From Gavia stellata (lineage: Eukaryota; Chordata; Aves; Gaviiformes; Gaviidae): a DNA stretch of 64,000 bases. Both the position numbers and the translations under genes were made by a program. This document shows, one piece after another, positions 11,728 to 26,700 of the stretch (the first letter of the stretch is position 1; every line of letters begins with the position of its first letter). The notes below the pieces were generated by a model that was not told the origin of the DNA, searched no databases, and saw nothing but the letters and a program-made list of their open reading frames with translations. The stretch is from assembly GCF_030936135.1 (NCBI RefSeq), contig NC_082603.1, positions 15,344,880 to 15,408,879 on the forward strand. The letters run 5' to 3'.

Positions 11728-14700
11728 CTGATATTTGAACAGAAGCATCAACAATCAGTTAGGGAAAAAGAGACCTTTTAAGGTGTTTTAATTATATTCT
11801 TCTGCCTTTAAATATATATTGAGTGATAGAATTAGTCCGGCTTAACTGACAGGGTATGCGCACTTTCCTTTCCTCACCAGTATATACTTATTCCAAATCC
11901 TGTCCTCAATCTGGTACATCCAGATATGTATGAAGTAGTCTCAGTAGGATAACTTGGGCACGTAGCTCATGGGAATAAATAGTTGAGGAAAAGATTTAGC
12001 CTTCTTCAGTTTTTTTTTCATTTTATGAAGCTACAGATACAGCTGAAGAAAGAATGTTTTGTTATGAAAATAACAAAATTAATGTTTGCAGTCTTCTAGG
12101 CAAAGCTATTCTACAGCTACACTACTGTCTGCTCTGATTTACTGAATCTTGTTACAGCTTGAGTTATTCTCTGCTCTGTGATTCTGCCCTTTCTACTGTG
12201 TAATAACCATGTAATACAATATCTACATGCTAGAACAATTTATCAACTTTAAATCAATTGCTTTCCTAGCTGTGCAGAACTGTAACAAGATTTAGTTATA
12301 CAACATTTTCTTATTCAGCAGACTCACTGTAAATGATGTCATTTTAAAAAGACTCCACTGAGAGAGAATATTCCATGAAAGGGTCAAATGCCTGACTCAA
12401 TCACTTAGGTTACTTGTTCTTTACACTCCTTTTAGAGTTATTTGTAGTTTCACATTATTTCCCCTCCCCTTCCTTTTACTGGTGCGTAGTCTTCAGGGCA
12501 GATTTACTGACTACTGGGTATCCAGGACAATGTACTCTTTGATGTATGTTGTCATGCAACAGTATATGGAGAAGACCTAACAAAGAGCATGCTTGTTTGT
12601 GGATTTCAAACATGGGAACAACAGCTCTGTTTATAAGAGTCTACAACAGCTTAATAATTTGAAATAATATTCTCAACAGAGTGCCTTTCTGCTCACAGTA
12701 CAATCATAGAAACTGACTTTAGTAGCTCGTGGGGTTTCTACTATCTACCCTGGTTGCTGTTTCTTTTGCCATTGTGAAAGCCATTTTCCCCCAGTCACCT
12801 TTGTAGACGATCTGCATGTACCTTAGATTATCTTATCACAGAAAAAAAGGGGAATAGGATATGAACTTATTTTAGTATTATACTAAAATTCAGCATTGAC
12901 TTTTTGGGGGTGAAAAACATCCCACTGGCTATGAAGACTCTTCTGTTCACCTGCCCACACTGGAGCAAAAATGTTGTCAGTAGAAGTTCCTGATTACTCA
13001 CAGGCATCTGGGTTGACACTGTGCTGAACTGCTATGGCAGCAACAGTTGTGTGGGAGACATACTGAGAGCAGCAAGCAAAAGCAAATGCTTGATGAGCTT
13101 CCTACTGGCAGGTACAAAGAGGCCTATCCTACATACTTCCTTACAGGACCCTTCCAAGGTACTCCACCCTTTTCAACCCCGTACAGAGGAAAAGCATGGG
13201 TATAACCTGGCTTGGGCATCCTATTTCCCCTGCATAATTTCCTCAAGAGCCCCAAAGAATCACCAGGGTGTAATATTGCCTTTGATTTCTTGCAGGTTCA
13301 GCAATTTACTCAGCTGAGTTGCTGCATATTAATTCAACCATTTTTTTGAGATCATAAAGCTAGTTTTGGCAATATAAAGTCAGGCTGGCAACAAATACCA
13401 ATTAATCTAATATTTTTCTTGTGTTATGCTTGTAAGTGTGGAGTAGAAAAGATGAGCGTCTTTAAGTATTTAACGAAGCACATAATGTTAGAGCTGTTTC
13501 TGTATACAATGCCAGATGATTACAGACCACTTCATGCACTGTTATGGCACTTTAAATTGAAATACGTATTTGCTTTTTCCTGTTTATTTTTAAAGTGATT
13601 ACCCCTAACATCATCATCTTCAACACATTTTGACTATATTTTAAATTATGACATGTGACTATGATGAAAATTTTTCATAAAAAATACCAGTACTCTTACT
13701 ACAGCCTTACCAGTTTTATTTGCTAGAACTTAACTACATGAATATTATATTTACCAAATAGAGAGCAATTCCTCCTCCTATAAGAAAGCCACAGTAAACA
13801 TCAACTGGATGATTCTTGTACTGGGTGATACGAGTCAGACCACATATAATTGCACAGATGATAAAAGCAAAGACCAAGAGTGGTTTCAGAAGTTTTGAGG
13901 AGTCTGTTAACGTAGAATTGAAGTACATCTTGAAAAAAGAAAGAAATGAAGAAGCATTTGAAGAAACTTAAATTTACCTAAAAGAATATTAATTTCCCGC
14001 ATTCAGTGTTTCTTTCACACAGAGATGACGATTACACAGCAATATTGCAAATAATCAGTTTAATTTTATTTTACAGCCTTGTTAAAATTTGCTAACTTAC
14101 TGTAGGAAGATCTGAAATTACAAGGAATGGATTTCCAAACACATAGGCAGTGTTGCTTATTGACATAAATTAGGATAAGGATTTTATGCCTAAATACTGT
14201 TCACAGTCAGAGCCTAAATGTTCTGCAAATGTGACTAAGGAGCCACTGCTTCTGAAATACAGAAGCCAGATGTCATGCCAGATGAAAGCAATAACCTATT
14301 CTAACAAAAGCTACCACCAGATGCTTTAGAGAGCCATTTCTCAACTGGGGGCCATGATGTCAGGGAGGTCACAAAAATTAAGTGGAGGTTGTTCATCAGT
14401 ATTATTTCAAATTTTGGCCTTTCCCTGGGCAGAATAAATACTAGCAAACTCCCAGTACATGCACAATTCCATTATCTAATTTGATTAACTGGTTGTTATT
14501 GTTGTTGTTTTCCTCCGATTTTTGCAGCATGAGTGATGGAATTTTTTTTTTTTTTTAAAAACTTCAAGTACATGGTCAGTCATACAAACATTGTAGCCCA
14601 TACTGAAGAAATGTCATTGGTCAGATGTGGAAAATCAGCTGTGATTGCTGAAGCATGTCCTACAATTCCCTGCTAGTTACTGATGGTTTTTATTCACTTG

Positions 14701-17700
14701 TTTTGCAGTAGCACCTTGGAGGCCTCTGGGAGTTATTGTGCCAGTTCATCCATGCTGCAATTCTATGGAGGTCAAATGAAACTACATCAGATAAATGTCT
14801 GTTCCTTAATGCCTCAAGTTTAAAAGCAGCAAATCAAGTGAAGACAGCAATAAAGAAAAGGCAGAACACATAAAGGTTAATTTGAATGGTAAGTTAAATA
14901 TCACCCTGTAAGACAGATAAGCACTGCATTTTATATGTGAATAATATGAGGCATCAAATGTACTTTAACGTTACGCTTTTTGTTGCTTCTTAACAAAGGA
15001 TGTGAAGCAGTTGAATCTTTTCTGTATTCTTAATAGAGCTGGTTTTATTTTAGCTGTTAGTAGTTTTATCTTGCTTTCAAACTGGGAGGATAAAAACTTA
15101 CATCCATCCAGGATATCCAGGTTACAATATACAGTAAATGACTTTCTGACTTTTGTCTTGTATAAATGAAAATGAACAGAGTTGGTTACTCACCGAAATG
15201 TACACTGCTGCAAAGGCTGCCAGGGTGGCATGTTGAGAAGGGAATGACTTTCTGCCAAGGAAGGACACTCAAATTATGCTTCTCAGTTCAAATACACTGT
15301 GCTAGCGTTCACTTGAAAAAAACACTGGGTGGTACAGTCATTTTCAGCTTATACTTCCTAAGCAATATATGATCAATCAGTACCATTTAATTTCTAAATT
15401 TCTTTTCTATACTCTGGAGAAAGGACCGATGTTAATGAAATCCCTTTGTTTTGCAGTAAATATTTAGCATGAAATTCTTTTTGTGTACTAAGAAAAGTGT
15501 GTGTACTAAGAGAACAATGGGAATGAGCTAAAGACTGAATGCTTGATTGAGAGACATATCTATATATTTATTTCTATAAAAAAATTTCCATAATAACTTG
15601 TCAGTAAGTACCTAATTATACAACTTATTTAATGCATGAACCTCGATCTTATGATTATTCTCACTGACTTCACTTGGACTCTTCAAAGGAAGGACTCATA
15701 CACTTTGATAATCAGGCCCTAACTTCAGCAACTGAATTCATCATCTTTGTGCCCCTGCTTTGTTGCTCTAATAATGGGGGGATGACATGGTGACATTCTT
15801 CTCAGAGAGAGGCAAATTACATCTTTATTTGCTGTGTCTTCAGGTTTATTTTTTAAATTTCAGCACTTTATAATGTGATAGGTGTGAACGGAGCACAAGA
15901 ACATGGAGAGGTCATTTTAAGAGTTACCAGGCCCCTTCCTGAAGCCCAGAACAAGAGAGTAAATGAAAATATGTCCAAACTGTGTGAAACAGTAGGCAGT
16001 ATCAGGTCTGTTCTTGAAATTGCTGAGGGCTTTCTGCTGCCATTGAAAACCTGGGGTCTTGAATGATGTGGACTGGGTCTTGAGTCAGAAGCTACAGATA
16101 TAAAAATTAAAAGTGACAGCTTAGCTTCTACTTCTCTGACCAAGAAGAGGAGGTTTTGTGCAAGTAGCAGCTACACAGAACCATCACATGAGGCCCTCTA
16201 ACGTTTTAACCTTATTCTTCTTACAGACCCATTTTAATCCTCTAAAAACAAAAAAGAAAAGTGATGGGAACATGAAGGAGAGATTTTTACACAGTAAAGG
16301 GAAAAACTTAGCTGGAGGTGGATTCAGTAACAACTGTTCTATGGCAGACATCTAGTTCATAGCTTGTAGAAGCCCTAAAAAACTTTTGACTTCTGAGCTC
16401 TAGAACTGAGTATGATGCAGTGAAGATGTATAGCAGTTTATATTTTTACATTTATCTCTTAAAATGGCATGGACATGTAATGTGCTGGCTGTCTTGGTGA
16501 AGAAGGGTATGTCTATCTTGCAGCCACAGCATCCACTTTCACCTGAGAAAGCTCAGCTTGTGATAAATACTTGAACAATCATTCAGCTTTGCAGATGGGT
16601 CTTGCCACCCTAACTGGGCTCCATGTATAGCCATTTTCCTAGCAGTGCCTGAGTTAGCTAGTTTAAAATAGCGAAGACTGAAACATAGTCCTTTAGCTTT
16701 AGACAAAGACATTTTTCTGCAAAGCAGCAGAGTCTACTTTCTAAATCTCTTTCCTATGCATTTTGCCATGTCTGTTTGAAATAATTCACTGGCAATTAAA
16801 TATGTGCATGTAGTTCAGTGTGAATGCCACACTGCTGACCTGAATTTGAGCCCATGGCTCCAGCAGGTTCATGACTCCGGCCAAGATGAAATCAGCATGA
16901 TTCCTTTTTCATTTCTAAAGACAGATCTAAATTTTTTTTTTTTTTTTTTTTCTCCCACCCACTCCCCCTTACCCCCTGAACCAAACCTTTCACAAATAGT
17001 ATCCCTGGGGAACAAGTTCAGGGTTGAGGACAGGAGGATAAAGACATGAAAAAAATGTAAATGTTTATAATGGCTAATCAACTCCTTTAGCTTGTGCAGG
17101 TTTTAGTGGAAGCATAAATCTACTTACAGTCTCTGTGGAGCTAATGTGTAGATTTGATTCTATGAACTTCAGTACCACTCAGAACTTAATCTTAATTTGA
17201 TGGCATTTTTATAGTATATATGGTGTGTTACTATGCTACAGTCAATTTTCTCCTTATTCTGTTTTCTATTCATATGCTTTCAGGGCAAGCACAGCATGTT
17301 ACAGACTATCTGAACTCTGTGTACTCTCTAATGGTGACACTGCTTTTGTTCCTCTATTTGTTATCTTTCAATCTAAAATGAAATTAATTCAAGCTAAAAA
17401 TATGTAGCCTTTTTGTATGGCTCTGTATTGAAAAAGTGAACAAAGGTCTCAAAGAAAACATGTCCTGAACTCAGATGACAGTATATCACTCTAAATGCTC
17501 ATGCAGGAAGATGTGTAGAGGGGGAACAACGATGAGAAAGAGTCATACTGAGAGAGAGTCATACTGAGTCAGAACATCAGAAATGGTAGAGGATAGAGAA
17601 CTCACTGGAGATCTGAATAGAAACAATTGAAAAGGCTCTTTGAAGATAAATAGAGGAAAAGATGGAAAGGAAACCACTGGATATTTGGGGATGTTGCAGA

Positions 17701-20700
17701 AAATTATTTCATATAATCAACTGGATAATTATGTGGTGTTCTCTATACTTTTCATAGGGGAGTCTAGAGGCAAATTTCTGGAGCTAAAGTTTCTGGGAAG
17801 TACAAAGAAAAAATATAGGCAATTAGCAATGTCAGAACAAGTCCCTTACAAGCTGAAATTATTGAAGTCAAATTAACCTCCTGGGGTGGAGAAGTTATGG
17901 TATAACTCCTACAGTAGATGACTGAAGGAAGTATTGAACTAGTAGCAAATGCTGATCGCTTTGGAAAAGTTGAGACAGGCATAAGGAAGCAACAATTTAA
18001 TAAAGGAAAAATGCAATAAAATTGAATTAAGGAGAAACTAAGGGTGGTGCCAGAATATTATAGATCATCAAGTGTGTCCTCTATGACGGGAATAAATTTG
18101 AGATACCGATACATGGTCATCTTTCTAAAGAAACAGAAACACAGAAAACCTGATTTCTTAGTCTTAATACATTACAACTAATTTTGCTGATTTTTGGAAG
18201 TGATGATATTTAAACTTATGAGTGATCAGCATTTTTGGAATGGCTACAGACAGTCAATTCAGAGCAGAAGGCACCATATTTGAGATGATAATGAAATTAA
18301 TGAGATGTAATCATGAAAATTTTTCTGCCTGCTCATGTGTAAAGCCACACAGATTTCCGTGGGACACCATGCAGGTGCAAGACACTGCCTGCAAGCATCA
18401 GGCTGCAATGGCAGTATCCCAGTAACAGCAAATGGTTTTGGGAAAAGAGACAGTGAGGTGAAGGCTGATATAGTAATTCTGGCTATGCCTTTCACCAAAA
18501 TTATTGTCACCAAATTATTTGGGCCAAATAGAGCTACAATCCTTCATTCCAGCTCCAGATCATGTCCACATATATAAATTGAAAAGATATGGCAAATTAA
18601 TCAATGCTAATGATGAGTCTTAGCCCACTAGACATATTGAAGACCAAATACATCAAATAATTGAGGGTCTTTAAACATCAGTGAAATTGGTTTGTCCCAG
18701 TGAAAGGAGATAGATTACAAGATTTGCTGGAAGATACTTACAAAGTGAATGATTTCATGATTCCCAAGTGTGTCAACCATTGAAATAAATGGAAAAGCAA
18801 GCAAACTGGAGGAGAGGTGCCTTAATATATAGACAGAACATTTTAATAATATCCATGTGACAAAAATGTAATGCCATGAGGCATAAAGTTGAAACAGAAG
18901 CTAGCATCTGGGGCTGCACACAGAACAAGAAAGGAGCGCATAGCTTTAGTGAAGTGGATGTGGCAGAAGTAACACAGCTTCCTGTCTACTAATGAGGTAC
19001 ACGGAGAAATTATGCAGCTGAGTCGAAGACAGTAATTATAGTCATTTCAAGCATTCTATAATTTTGCTGTAACTTTTCTGGAGAGCAGGCGATTTAAAAA
19101 AAAACACCAAAATTTTGAAGGACTGCAAAACATTCAAACATTCAATGACTAACAGGCAATAAAGGTTAACCTGGTGTGGAAAAGATACGGAAGACTACTA
19201 TTGTATTCAGTGAAGAGTTTCATGATTTCTCAGTAGTGTAGTGCTTATATTTAGGACACTTCATACTAATGAAGTCCTTGAACTAACGAGCAGCAGATGT
19301 ATTGGAACAGTACAACTTTCTGACTTATACCTTCAGATTCTGTTTAAATCTATGACCTGCCATCAGTAGTTGAATTATCACTATTTTATCACATTGAACT
19401 TGTTTAAAGTAAGATCTATAGTCTGGTTAATATCCCTGCTTGACTGAGATGCATGTCCAAAACCTGCTTTTATAAACAATATTAATTTCTCTCCTGGCTA
19501 TCTAAGCAGGGAGGCTAAAGACTAAATGATCAAGGAGGATAAACCACCAGTTAGAAATACCATGAAAGAAAAGGCATGTGTTTGGGAGCACACAGATTTG
19601 CACTGTTGTGGTCTTACCTCTAATAAAGGGGGTTTTTTCAATGCTGTCAATATAAAAAACTTAATCAACTAGAGAAACAGAAAACAAATAAACTCCTCCA
19701 ACAAATCTCAAAACCAAGCCTCATAAACTAGACCAAAATGCCAGAACAGTACTGTATGTTATACAGAGGTCTCAGATAGAGTACTTGGGTGACTTGCTTC
19801 CCCTGCCTGTTATGGGGAACTTACCCAGATCCTACTGGGAAAAGCAGCAGAAGCTATATGTATTAATAATTTTATGGGAAATTGTCTCCTTTGAAGGAGG
19901 GAAAATAACTAGCTGCTAATGACTGCGCTTTGGAATCTGACAAAGTCTTCCAAAGCCCACTGTTGGCCTAATATCTTTATACAGAAAATTAAACATCACT
20001 AAAAAGACACTTATGTTCTCACCTTTGTTATAAAAAACTGACAAAACTCATTTAGACTTTAACTAGAAAAGAAATCTTGAAACTGGGACAGAAAATAAAA
20101 AATAAAATGAATACTTAAGAATGTACACAATGAAGGCTAGAACCAACCTTCCAGCATTGATAATATTGAGATCAGCTCCTGAGCAAATATCTTCCACAAC
20201 ATAAGAATTCTCTGAGCAGGATACATTTAAGGATGTATAGTTAGGCTTGCAAACAGTCAGGAAATATGGTGCCTGATATCCTGTTGATAGCTGTATAATA
20301 TCAGTAACAAGAGCAGTAGAACAAAGACCAAACACATGAACACCTAGGAAAGAAATCAATACAGCTTGTTAACTTCATTATATGCATAAATTAAATTAAT
20401 TCATTGTGACAAAATACATTCAACGGAGTTCTGGTGGCTTGTGTCATTGGACTTCAGAGAATTTAACTGAAGAATAAGATGTATTTTTTTAATGAAAGCT
20501 TATTGCAAAGTTGAATTCTTCAATGTAAAAAAATTAAGATTATTTATGCTTGTTTTCTTCCTGTTGATACTTAACATTTCATTTTGATGGCTTGATGTCC
20601 TCCAACATCTCTTCATAAAAGTGAGCTACACTGGAGGTGCTTCAATTTGGAAAGCAGTTTTCTGAACTGACTAAAGGACAGCCAACTATTTGAGAAGAGC

Positions 20701-23700
20701 GTATGTGCTCATCCAGTCCTTGGACTTGCCCACTGGGATACAGGCTTTTAATAACATGGACAGATGCCCACTAGATCACTGCTATGAGGACCTGTTCTCT
20801 TTTTACCACTAGGGACTCAGCAGCTGGTAACCACCTTGGCTACCTTCACACCTCTGATATTTCTTGAGTACCAAGTCCTTGCCCTGAGTCCAAATTTTTA
20901 AGTCTTTCTGGTAATTGATCAATGTTTCTGTCTGGTTAATAATGCCAAATTCACAAGGCAGTTGAAGTAAATCCAATTGTTTTACTAAGCATTTTCAACT
21001 GCTTTTCCCCTAAAGATTTACCTCTAATTCCCTAATTGTATTCATATAAATAAATTTGTTTTTCATCTTAAAATTGAAAGAATGCTAAAGTCATTAACAT
21101 ATGAAAGAAACTGCAAATTCAGAGTATGAATCAAGAATGAAATTCATGCATCTTTGAGCTTGTGTTTTTTGGTGATGGAATGGGATGCCATACAGGAGGA
21201 GAAGTGGAGAGCATGGGGTATCTTTACAGTCCTCCTCTGCTTGCTTCCTCACTGCTGCTCTTAAGAGGATGTTTTACTGGTCATAGACTGTAAAAACTCT
21301 CCTGTCATTACCTTCCTGCTTGCCAGACTACAGAAACCTAGCGTATAGTCCTCCTACCAGGTTTTCAGTGTGCTGTCCTGCAGGTTGTCTTTGCTTACGC
21401 TGCCCTCTCTAATGAAAGGTTTCTGGAACAAAGAAAACCTTTCCTTTAGCCACTCATTGGTAGAGGAAATTAACTGTAAGAAGGGAAACAAAGTCCAGTT
21501 GCCTTCTCAAGCTCAGTTTTCATAAATGACAATAAAACCAAAGTAAACTAAAACAATTCAACATGTTCCTCTCTATCATTAGGTTGCCAGATTCTAGCCC
21601 TTTTCAAGAGGTAGATAAACACATCCCAGAAAAAGAATGTCAAATCTAATGACCGTTTCTGACAAGTTTTTACTGTCATGCTGAATAATGTGTCAGGTGG
21701 GTTGAATCCTTATGATGCACTGAAAACAGGCAGGGGAAACTATACACTGAAACCATTAAAAGGAAGCCAGCTCAAGGTGGGCAGAGAAAGAAAAACAAAT
21801 TATTCTTTTAGAAACACTGACAACAGTACATGAGAGGAAAGGGAAAATGGAGAGTGTAGATGCTGCATTACTGAGTATGGGGCTGCTCTTTCACTCCATT
21901 TGACAGTTTCTTCTTGCATTTCCTGGCAGAAGAAGATCTATGCCAGCGACAGTCCTGCACTGTTCTGAAAGGCAGCTTCAGAAAAGGAAACCTGCATGGT
22001 GAAAATTGAATGTATATGGAAAGCTCTTCTTTGTGACTAACATTTGAAACCCACCAACAAATCTGACAGCTCTTCTAAGAAAAGAATTGAAGTTGCATCC
22101 TCCTGCATTAATATTGGCCTCTGTTCCAATCCCGTTTCTTCTTTTGGACAGGCAACAGTAGAGAATTCCTTCTCCTATCATTATCTGCAATGACAAAGGA
22201 GCCGTTAAATTAAATGCAGCAGTTACTCCAAAGACACTGACTAAATTTAAAGGGCTGAAATATAACTATACCACAAGCAATGTAATCCACTGGCATGTAC
22301 TCGCCTTTAAAAGATTTGCATCAATATGTAAACATTCAGTAATGCAACTTAGCCTGAGTGAGGGCAGACAAGAAGGTGGCACTGAAATTAAATGCAAGTG
22401 GCATACAGTATACAGTGCTCAGTGGAATCGGGGTCTTGATCCACAGCTGATATTTGATGCTTCTACAATAAAATAGTAACAATTAGAAAATCTTGCCTCT
22501 AAAATAATCCAGAGCCACTGTAATATCTTAGTGTTCCTGAGGTGGTTTTAGCACTCAGTCTTGGCCTCAAGCCTAGCAATCCCTAGCAGCTTCTAATTAC
22601 GTGGCAGCCTGCTCTTCTGTATTTGTTTAATTTGGCTTGGGTTTTAACCAGATCCACAGCAGTAGAAAAAGTGCTGTCCTTATGGTCCCTCTGAACACAC
22701 CAAGCAAAACAGATTATGACTGAAGCCTTAGACAAGAGTTTATAATAGAAATAAAGAGAAGAATATAAATGAAAAATGGTGTTACTTGCTGGAAAATCCA
22801 GATCCATTTATACATTTGCAGTCTCAGGTTTGATTGTTTTCCTTGTTAAACAGTGCAACAACTTGGAAGTCTGTACAGAGCTTGTACAGAGTTCAGAATA
22901 AGGGTTGGGTTGAAATATTGAAATTAATGAGGCAGTTCTCACCACTAAAAAGAGATTCACCTTGTCTATCCACAGATGCATTGAAAACTAATATAGGTAA
23001 TGCACAAAGCTTACAATGCAATGAGATGCTAAAGCATCTGAATTATGCTGAATCTGCTGTAATTACCAGTGAAGTTTGTGCATGCTAAGACCCCTCACCC
23101 TAGGAAAAGGGAGACACAATGGACAAACTTAGTCTAACTCTTTTTTAGCTAAAGGTTTAATAAATTGAAATTTCCTTTCTTTGCCAGAAAAATTGAAGTA
23201 GTGAAGGTTGTGTCATTACATGGAAAAGTCAGTGGTAAGGGTTATTTAAGGAATTTTAATTAAATGAGAACTATGGTCACTATTATCTGTCTCCATTTGA
23301 TCAATTTACAGCTGAAACTTCCCAGAGAAATTGGTAGTATTTCAAACTTAAAAAACAGAGAAACTCAAATAGTTTTTAGCCAAGCTCTAGGGAATGTCTG
23401 GCACAGGGAAAAGCACCAGAGAAATGGATTAGCTTGTGTGATAGAGGAGAAAATTGGGAAACAGCAAGGCCTATGCCAAAGAAAATTCAGAGGATGGTAT
23501 TTCCAAGGAAACAAACTCCCACAGTAGAGGAGGCAGTAGGACTGAAACTGCCAGCAGTGAATTTCTCTCCTTAAGAATTGATTTCCCAAATAACGTGATC
23601 TAATTTCCTGGTGATGTGTGTTGGAAAGCATTGTTACCTTTAAGTAGGTTTTTAGTCAGTGGCTGATAAGGGTTTGAACCTACACTGATATGATAAAATA

Positions 23701-26700
23701 ACTGGTCCTAACATTTTTGAATTAATAACTAGAGAGCAAATATGTCAGAGGATCAGGTTCAGAGTTCTTTGAAGCAAATGGGAGTCATGTTGCAATTCAG
23801 GTGTATCTATATTCCAGACATAAAATATGCATGTTGGTAACTTCATACAAGTCCAGTTCCACACTGAAGTCTCCTGTGGTTTATGAATACATCTAGAAAA
23901 TCTCATATATGCCACAAGCTATAAGACATATGTCAATAATACAGGTAGTAATTTTCTGTAGCACTTCAGGGCTACAGAACAGACCCGGTTAAAAGCAGTT
24001 ACTGCCCACTAATAATGAGCAAAAAAAACCCAAAGGAAAAAACCAAAACATAAAGCCCCAAATCCGCACAGATTCTTCTGTAATAATGGCTTGGGAAAAT
24101 GAATTACAAAATGCTAGATTTGTTGTAAAAAAATTTACTATAAAGCGAATAGATTTAATATGTTCTCCAATCTTGGGAAAAAGAGTATAGCAACAAAAAT
24201 AATAAAGAAAAAAATTAAGTCCTATTCTCATGTTTATATAAGGCTTTAAGGAGGGATTGAGACTGGAATTTGCTTGTCTTTTCCCCTCTCTCCCCCCTTT
24301 TTAAAAATTTTTTTCTTATTTACACTCTTTGGTAATATTTAAAATGTGGCTTAATCACACCTATATTTTATTGAGTCTTGATGACCTTCTGCCTCATACT
24401 GCAGTAAGTACCTGAACTGCAGATAGAGGCTAGCATATGCTATGTTACTGGAGATCCTCATGCTTTCTTTTCTATATTTTATGGTTTTATAAAGTGTGTA
24501 ATTCATCAAAATGTTAATGAAAATTAAATTATAAAATGTTAAACTCTACAAAATGACAATGGCCCTATTGTAATCTTTTTCCATTGAGCTTCATTGGCCT
24601 ATTTTTCCAAAGAAAAAGGGAAGAATTGGACAAAAACCCCCCGGTTTTTACTTCAGAAGTGGTACTGAATGATAAAGAGCTGATGGTCTACACAGTCTTC
24701 AGTGCCTTTTATCAAAGGAGGCTGTATATTTCGCACTATCAGAGCCCATTCTCCAACTAATACAAACACCACATTCATGCTCACACCAATACAAATGAAC
24801 TACACCTTCCTAAGGCTTGGAGCTTCAGGATTTACTTTCTTTACTGATCTTATGTTTGATAGGCATGCTCAATTGTAGGTTTCAGTTCCTCACATGGCAT
24901 GCTTTTGGTTAGTTGTCTGTACTGCTAGTAGGAGAATGATTCAAGCAAGAATAACATTTTCTATTGCAAAATTTCATGCAATGCTGAAATAATTTAGCTG
25001 TAATCAAAGCCTTTAATAAACACTCTGTAATGAAATGGGCATCTTTCATCTCAGTTGAAGGTGTTTGATATTACCTAGGCTTGACATAAACTCTCTGAAG
25101 CAAAAATCAGCTTATACTCCTCTACTGTGGCCCCAGTGAGCCTATATGGATTCCTTCTATGGTTGTTTCAGGGAAGTCCACTTTGTTGGTATCAGAAACA
25201 CTGTCTAAACTTAAGAAACCCAGCCAAACTGCAATACCAACAGGTTTTGTTTTTATCACAGTATTTGGTGTTTGCTGCAAGTGTCTGCACCAGGAACACT
25301 GAGAGTCTTAGCTCCCAGTTCCTAAATGAGTACAATTTTTAGCCTGATGGTTGTGCAACATCCTTCAAAAATGGTTTCCAAAGCAACCAAAATCAAACAC
25401 AGTAAGAAGAGTTCAATTTAAAAAAAGACAAATAAACAAAAAACATCCTGGAAAGCAAAGAGAGAACAGCACTTGATTTTTATATGGGCATCACATTTTA
25501 TAGATTTTGTAATTGCAAATTGGCTAGTATTATAAAAGGAATTAACTGGTTGAATTTAAGGGAATTCAGAGGAGCTGGCAGCAGAGATACATTTGCAGCT
25601 GGCCTTAGAGAAGTGCCCGAGATGTGCAGTCATTGCTGTCAGGGGAGAGCAGAGACCCTTTCAGAAGATTGATTCAGCTTTTTAGGTACATGGAATTACC
25701 CTCCCAAGGTGAACTTCTCTCTCCATTTGCCAAACAGGAGTGGTGTGAGAATAAAATAAATAAAAAAAAAAAAATCAGACACAATGAATTCTCTCTAGTA
25801 TATGTATAAAGGTAAAGTCTTTAGATTTCATTTTAATTTGACACAGCAATTCCAGCAGGGACAATACTCACCTGTATCAGACAATTTATATTTTTTTTCT
25901 GTAAAACAGTGACAAAACTGCACATATTCTGACAGGATATTTCTGTTCTGCTGAAATCATCTCCTCCCTTTGGGGGAATGATTAAACCAGCCTTCTTTTG
26001 CCTGCTCTTAATGACTAACTCACAATTTGGAGGAGTCCCACTGCTATTTGGGAAAGTGTAATTGGTTTCACTGACATGGTTGGTATACCTCCTCACTGAA
26101 TAAATCTAGTTCTAACAAAAGTAGCACGCTCAGGGATGTAAATGAAAGACATCCATTTCCAACAAATCTTGAATTTTTTGGTGTATCTCAGAGTATGGAG
26201 ACATCCTGTCTGTAAAAGTTCAAATATTTGTACAGCATAACAGAATGAATCAAGCTATTCTCACCCAACTGTAGATGCTGTTTCTTAACATTAATGCCCA
26301 CAATCAGGATAGCACAAGTAGGTGAAGTGCTATGGGGAATGTTTTAAGGAGTGTGTCTCCTTCTGTTACAGAAGAATGAAAGATAAATCTAAAATCCTAA
26401 GAGAATTAGCCTGGATGACACTACGCAGCCTAACTGAAACCAAAGGAGCTATTTTATTATGTCAACTGAAACTCTGTTCAAAATCTTTATTAAGTGACAG
26501 TGGCACCTCAAACTTACCGTAATTGATGGTCCAGCAAAAACCAGACTAAGCAACATCAAGAAGGGAACAGACTCTTGTGTAGGTTCAATGTATGGCATAC
26601 TCAGACTCTTGTCATAGCAATTAAATCCAGAGTGAACTGGCTTGAAGACATCAGTAAGTTCAAGAAAATAGAGGCTAACAACAGAAGATGCCAATATGGG

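Larger units (their letters stand above)
15252..20147 (-). other. PLPPR4 intron 4 (4.9 kb)
   Basis: GTTGGT donor and TTGGCAG acceptor. It holds a minus-strand G-quadruplex motif next to an A20 run (16932-16976) and a short direct repeat at 17540-17568. Small open frames here look like chance. No transposon is recognised. Confidence 0.9.
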
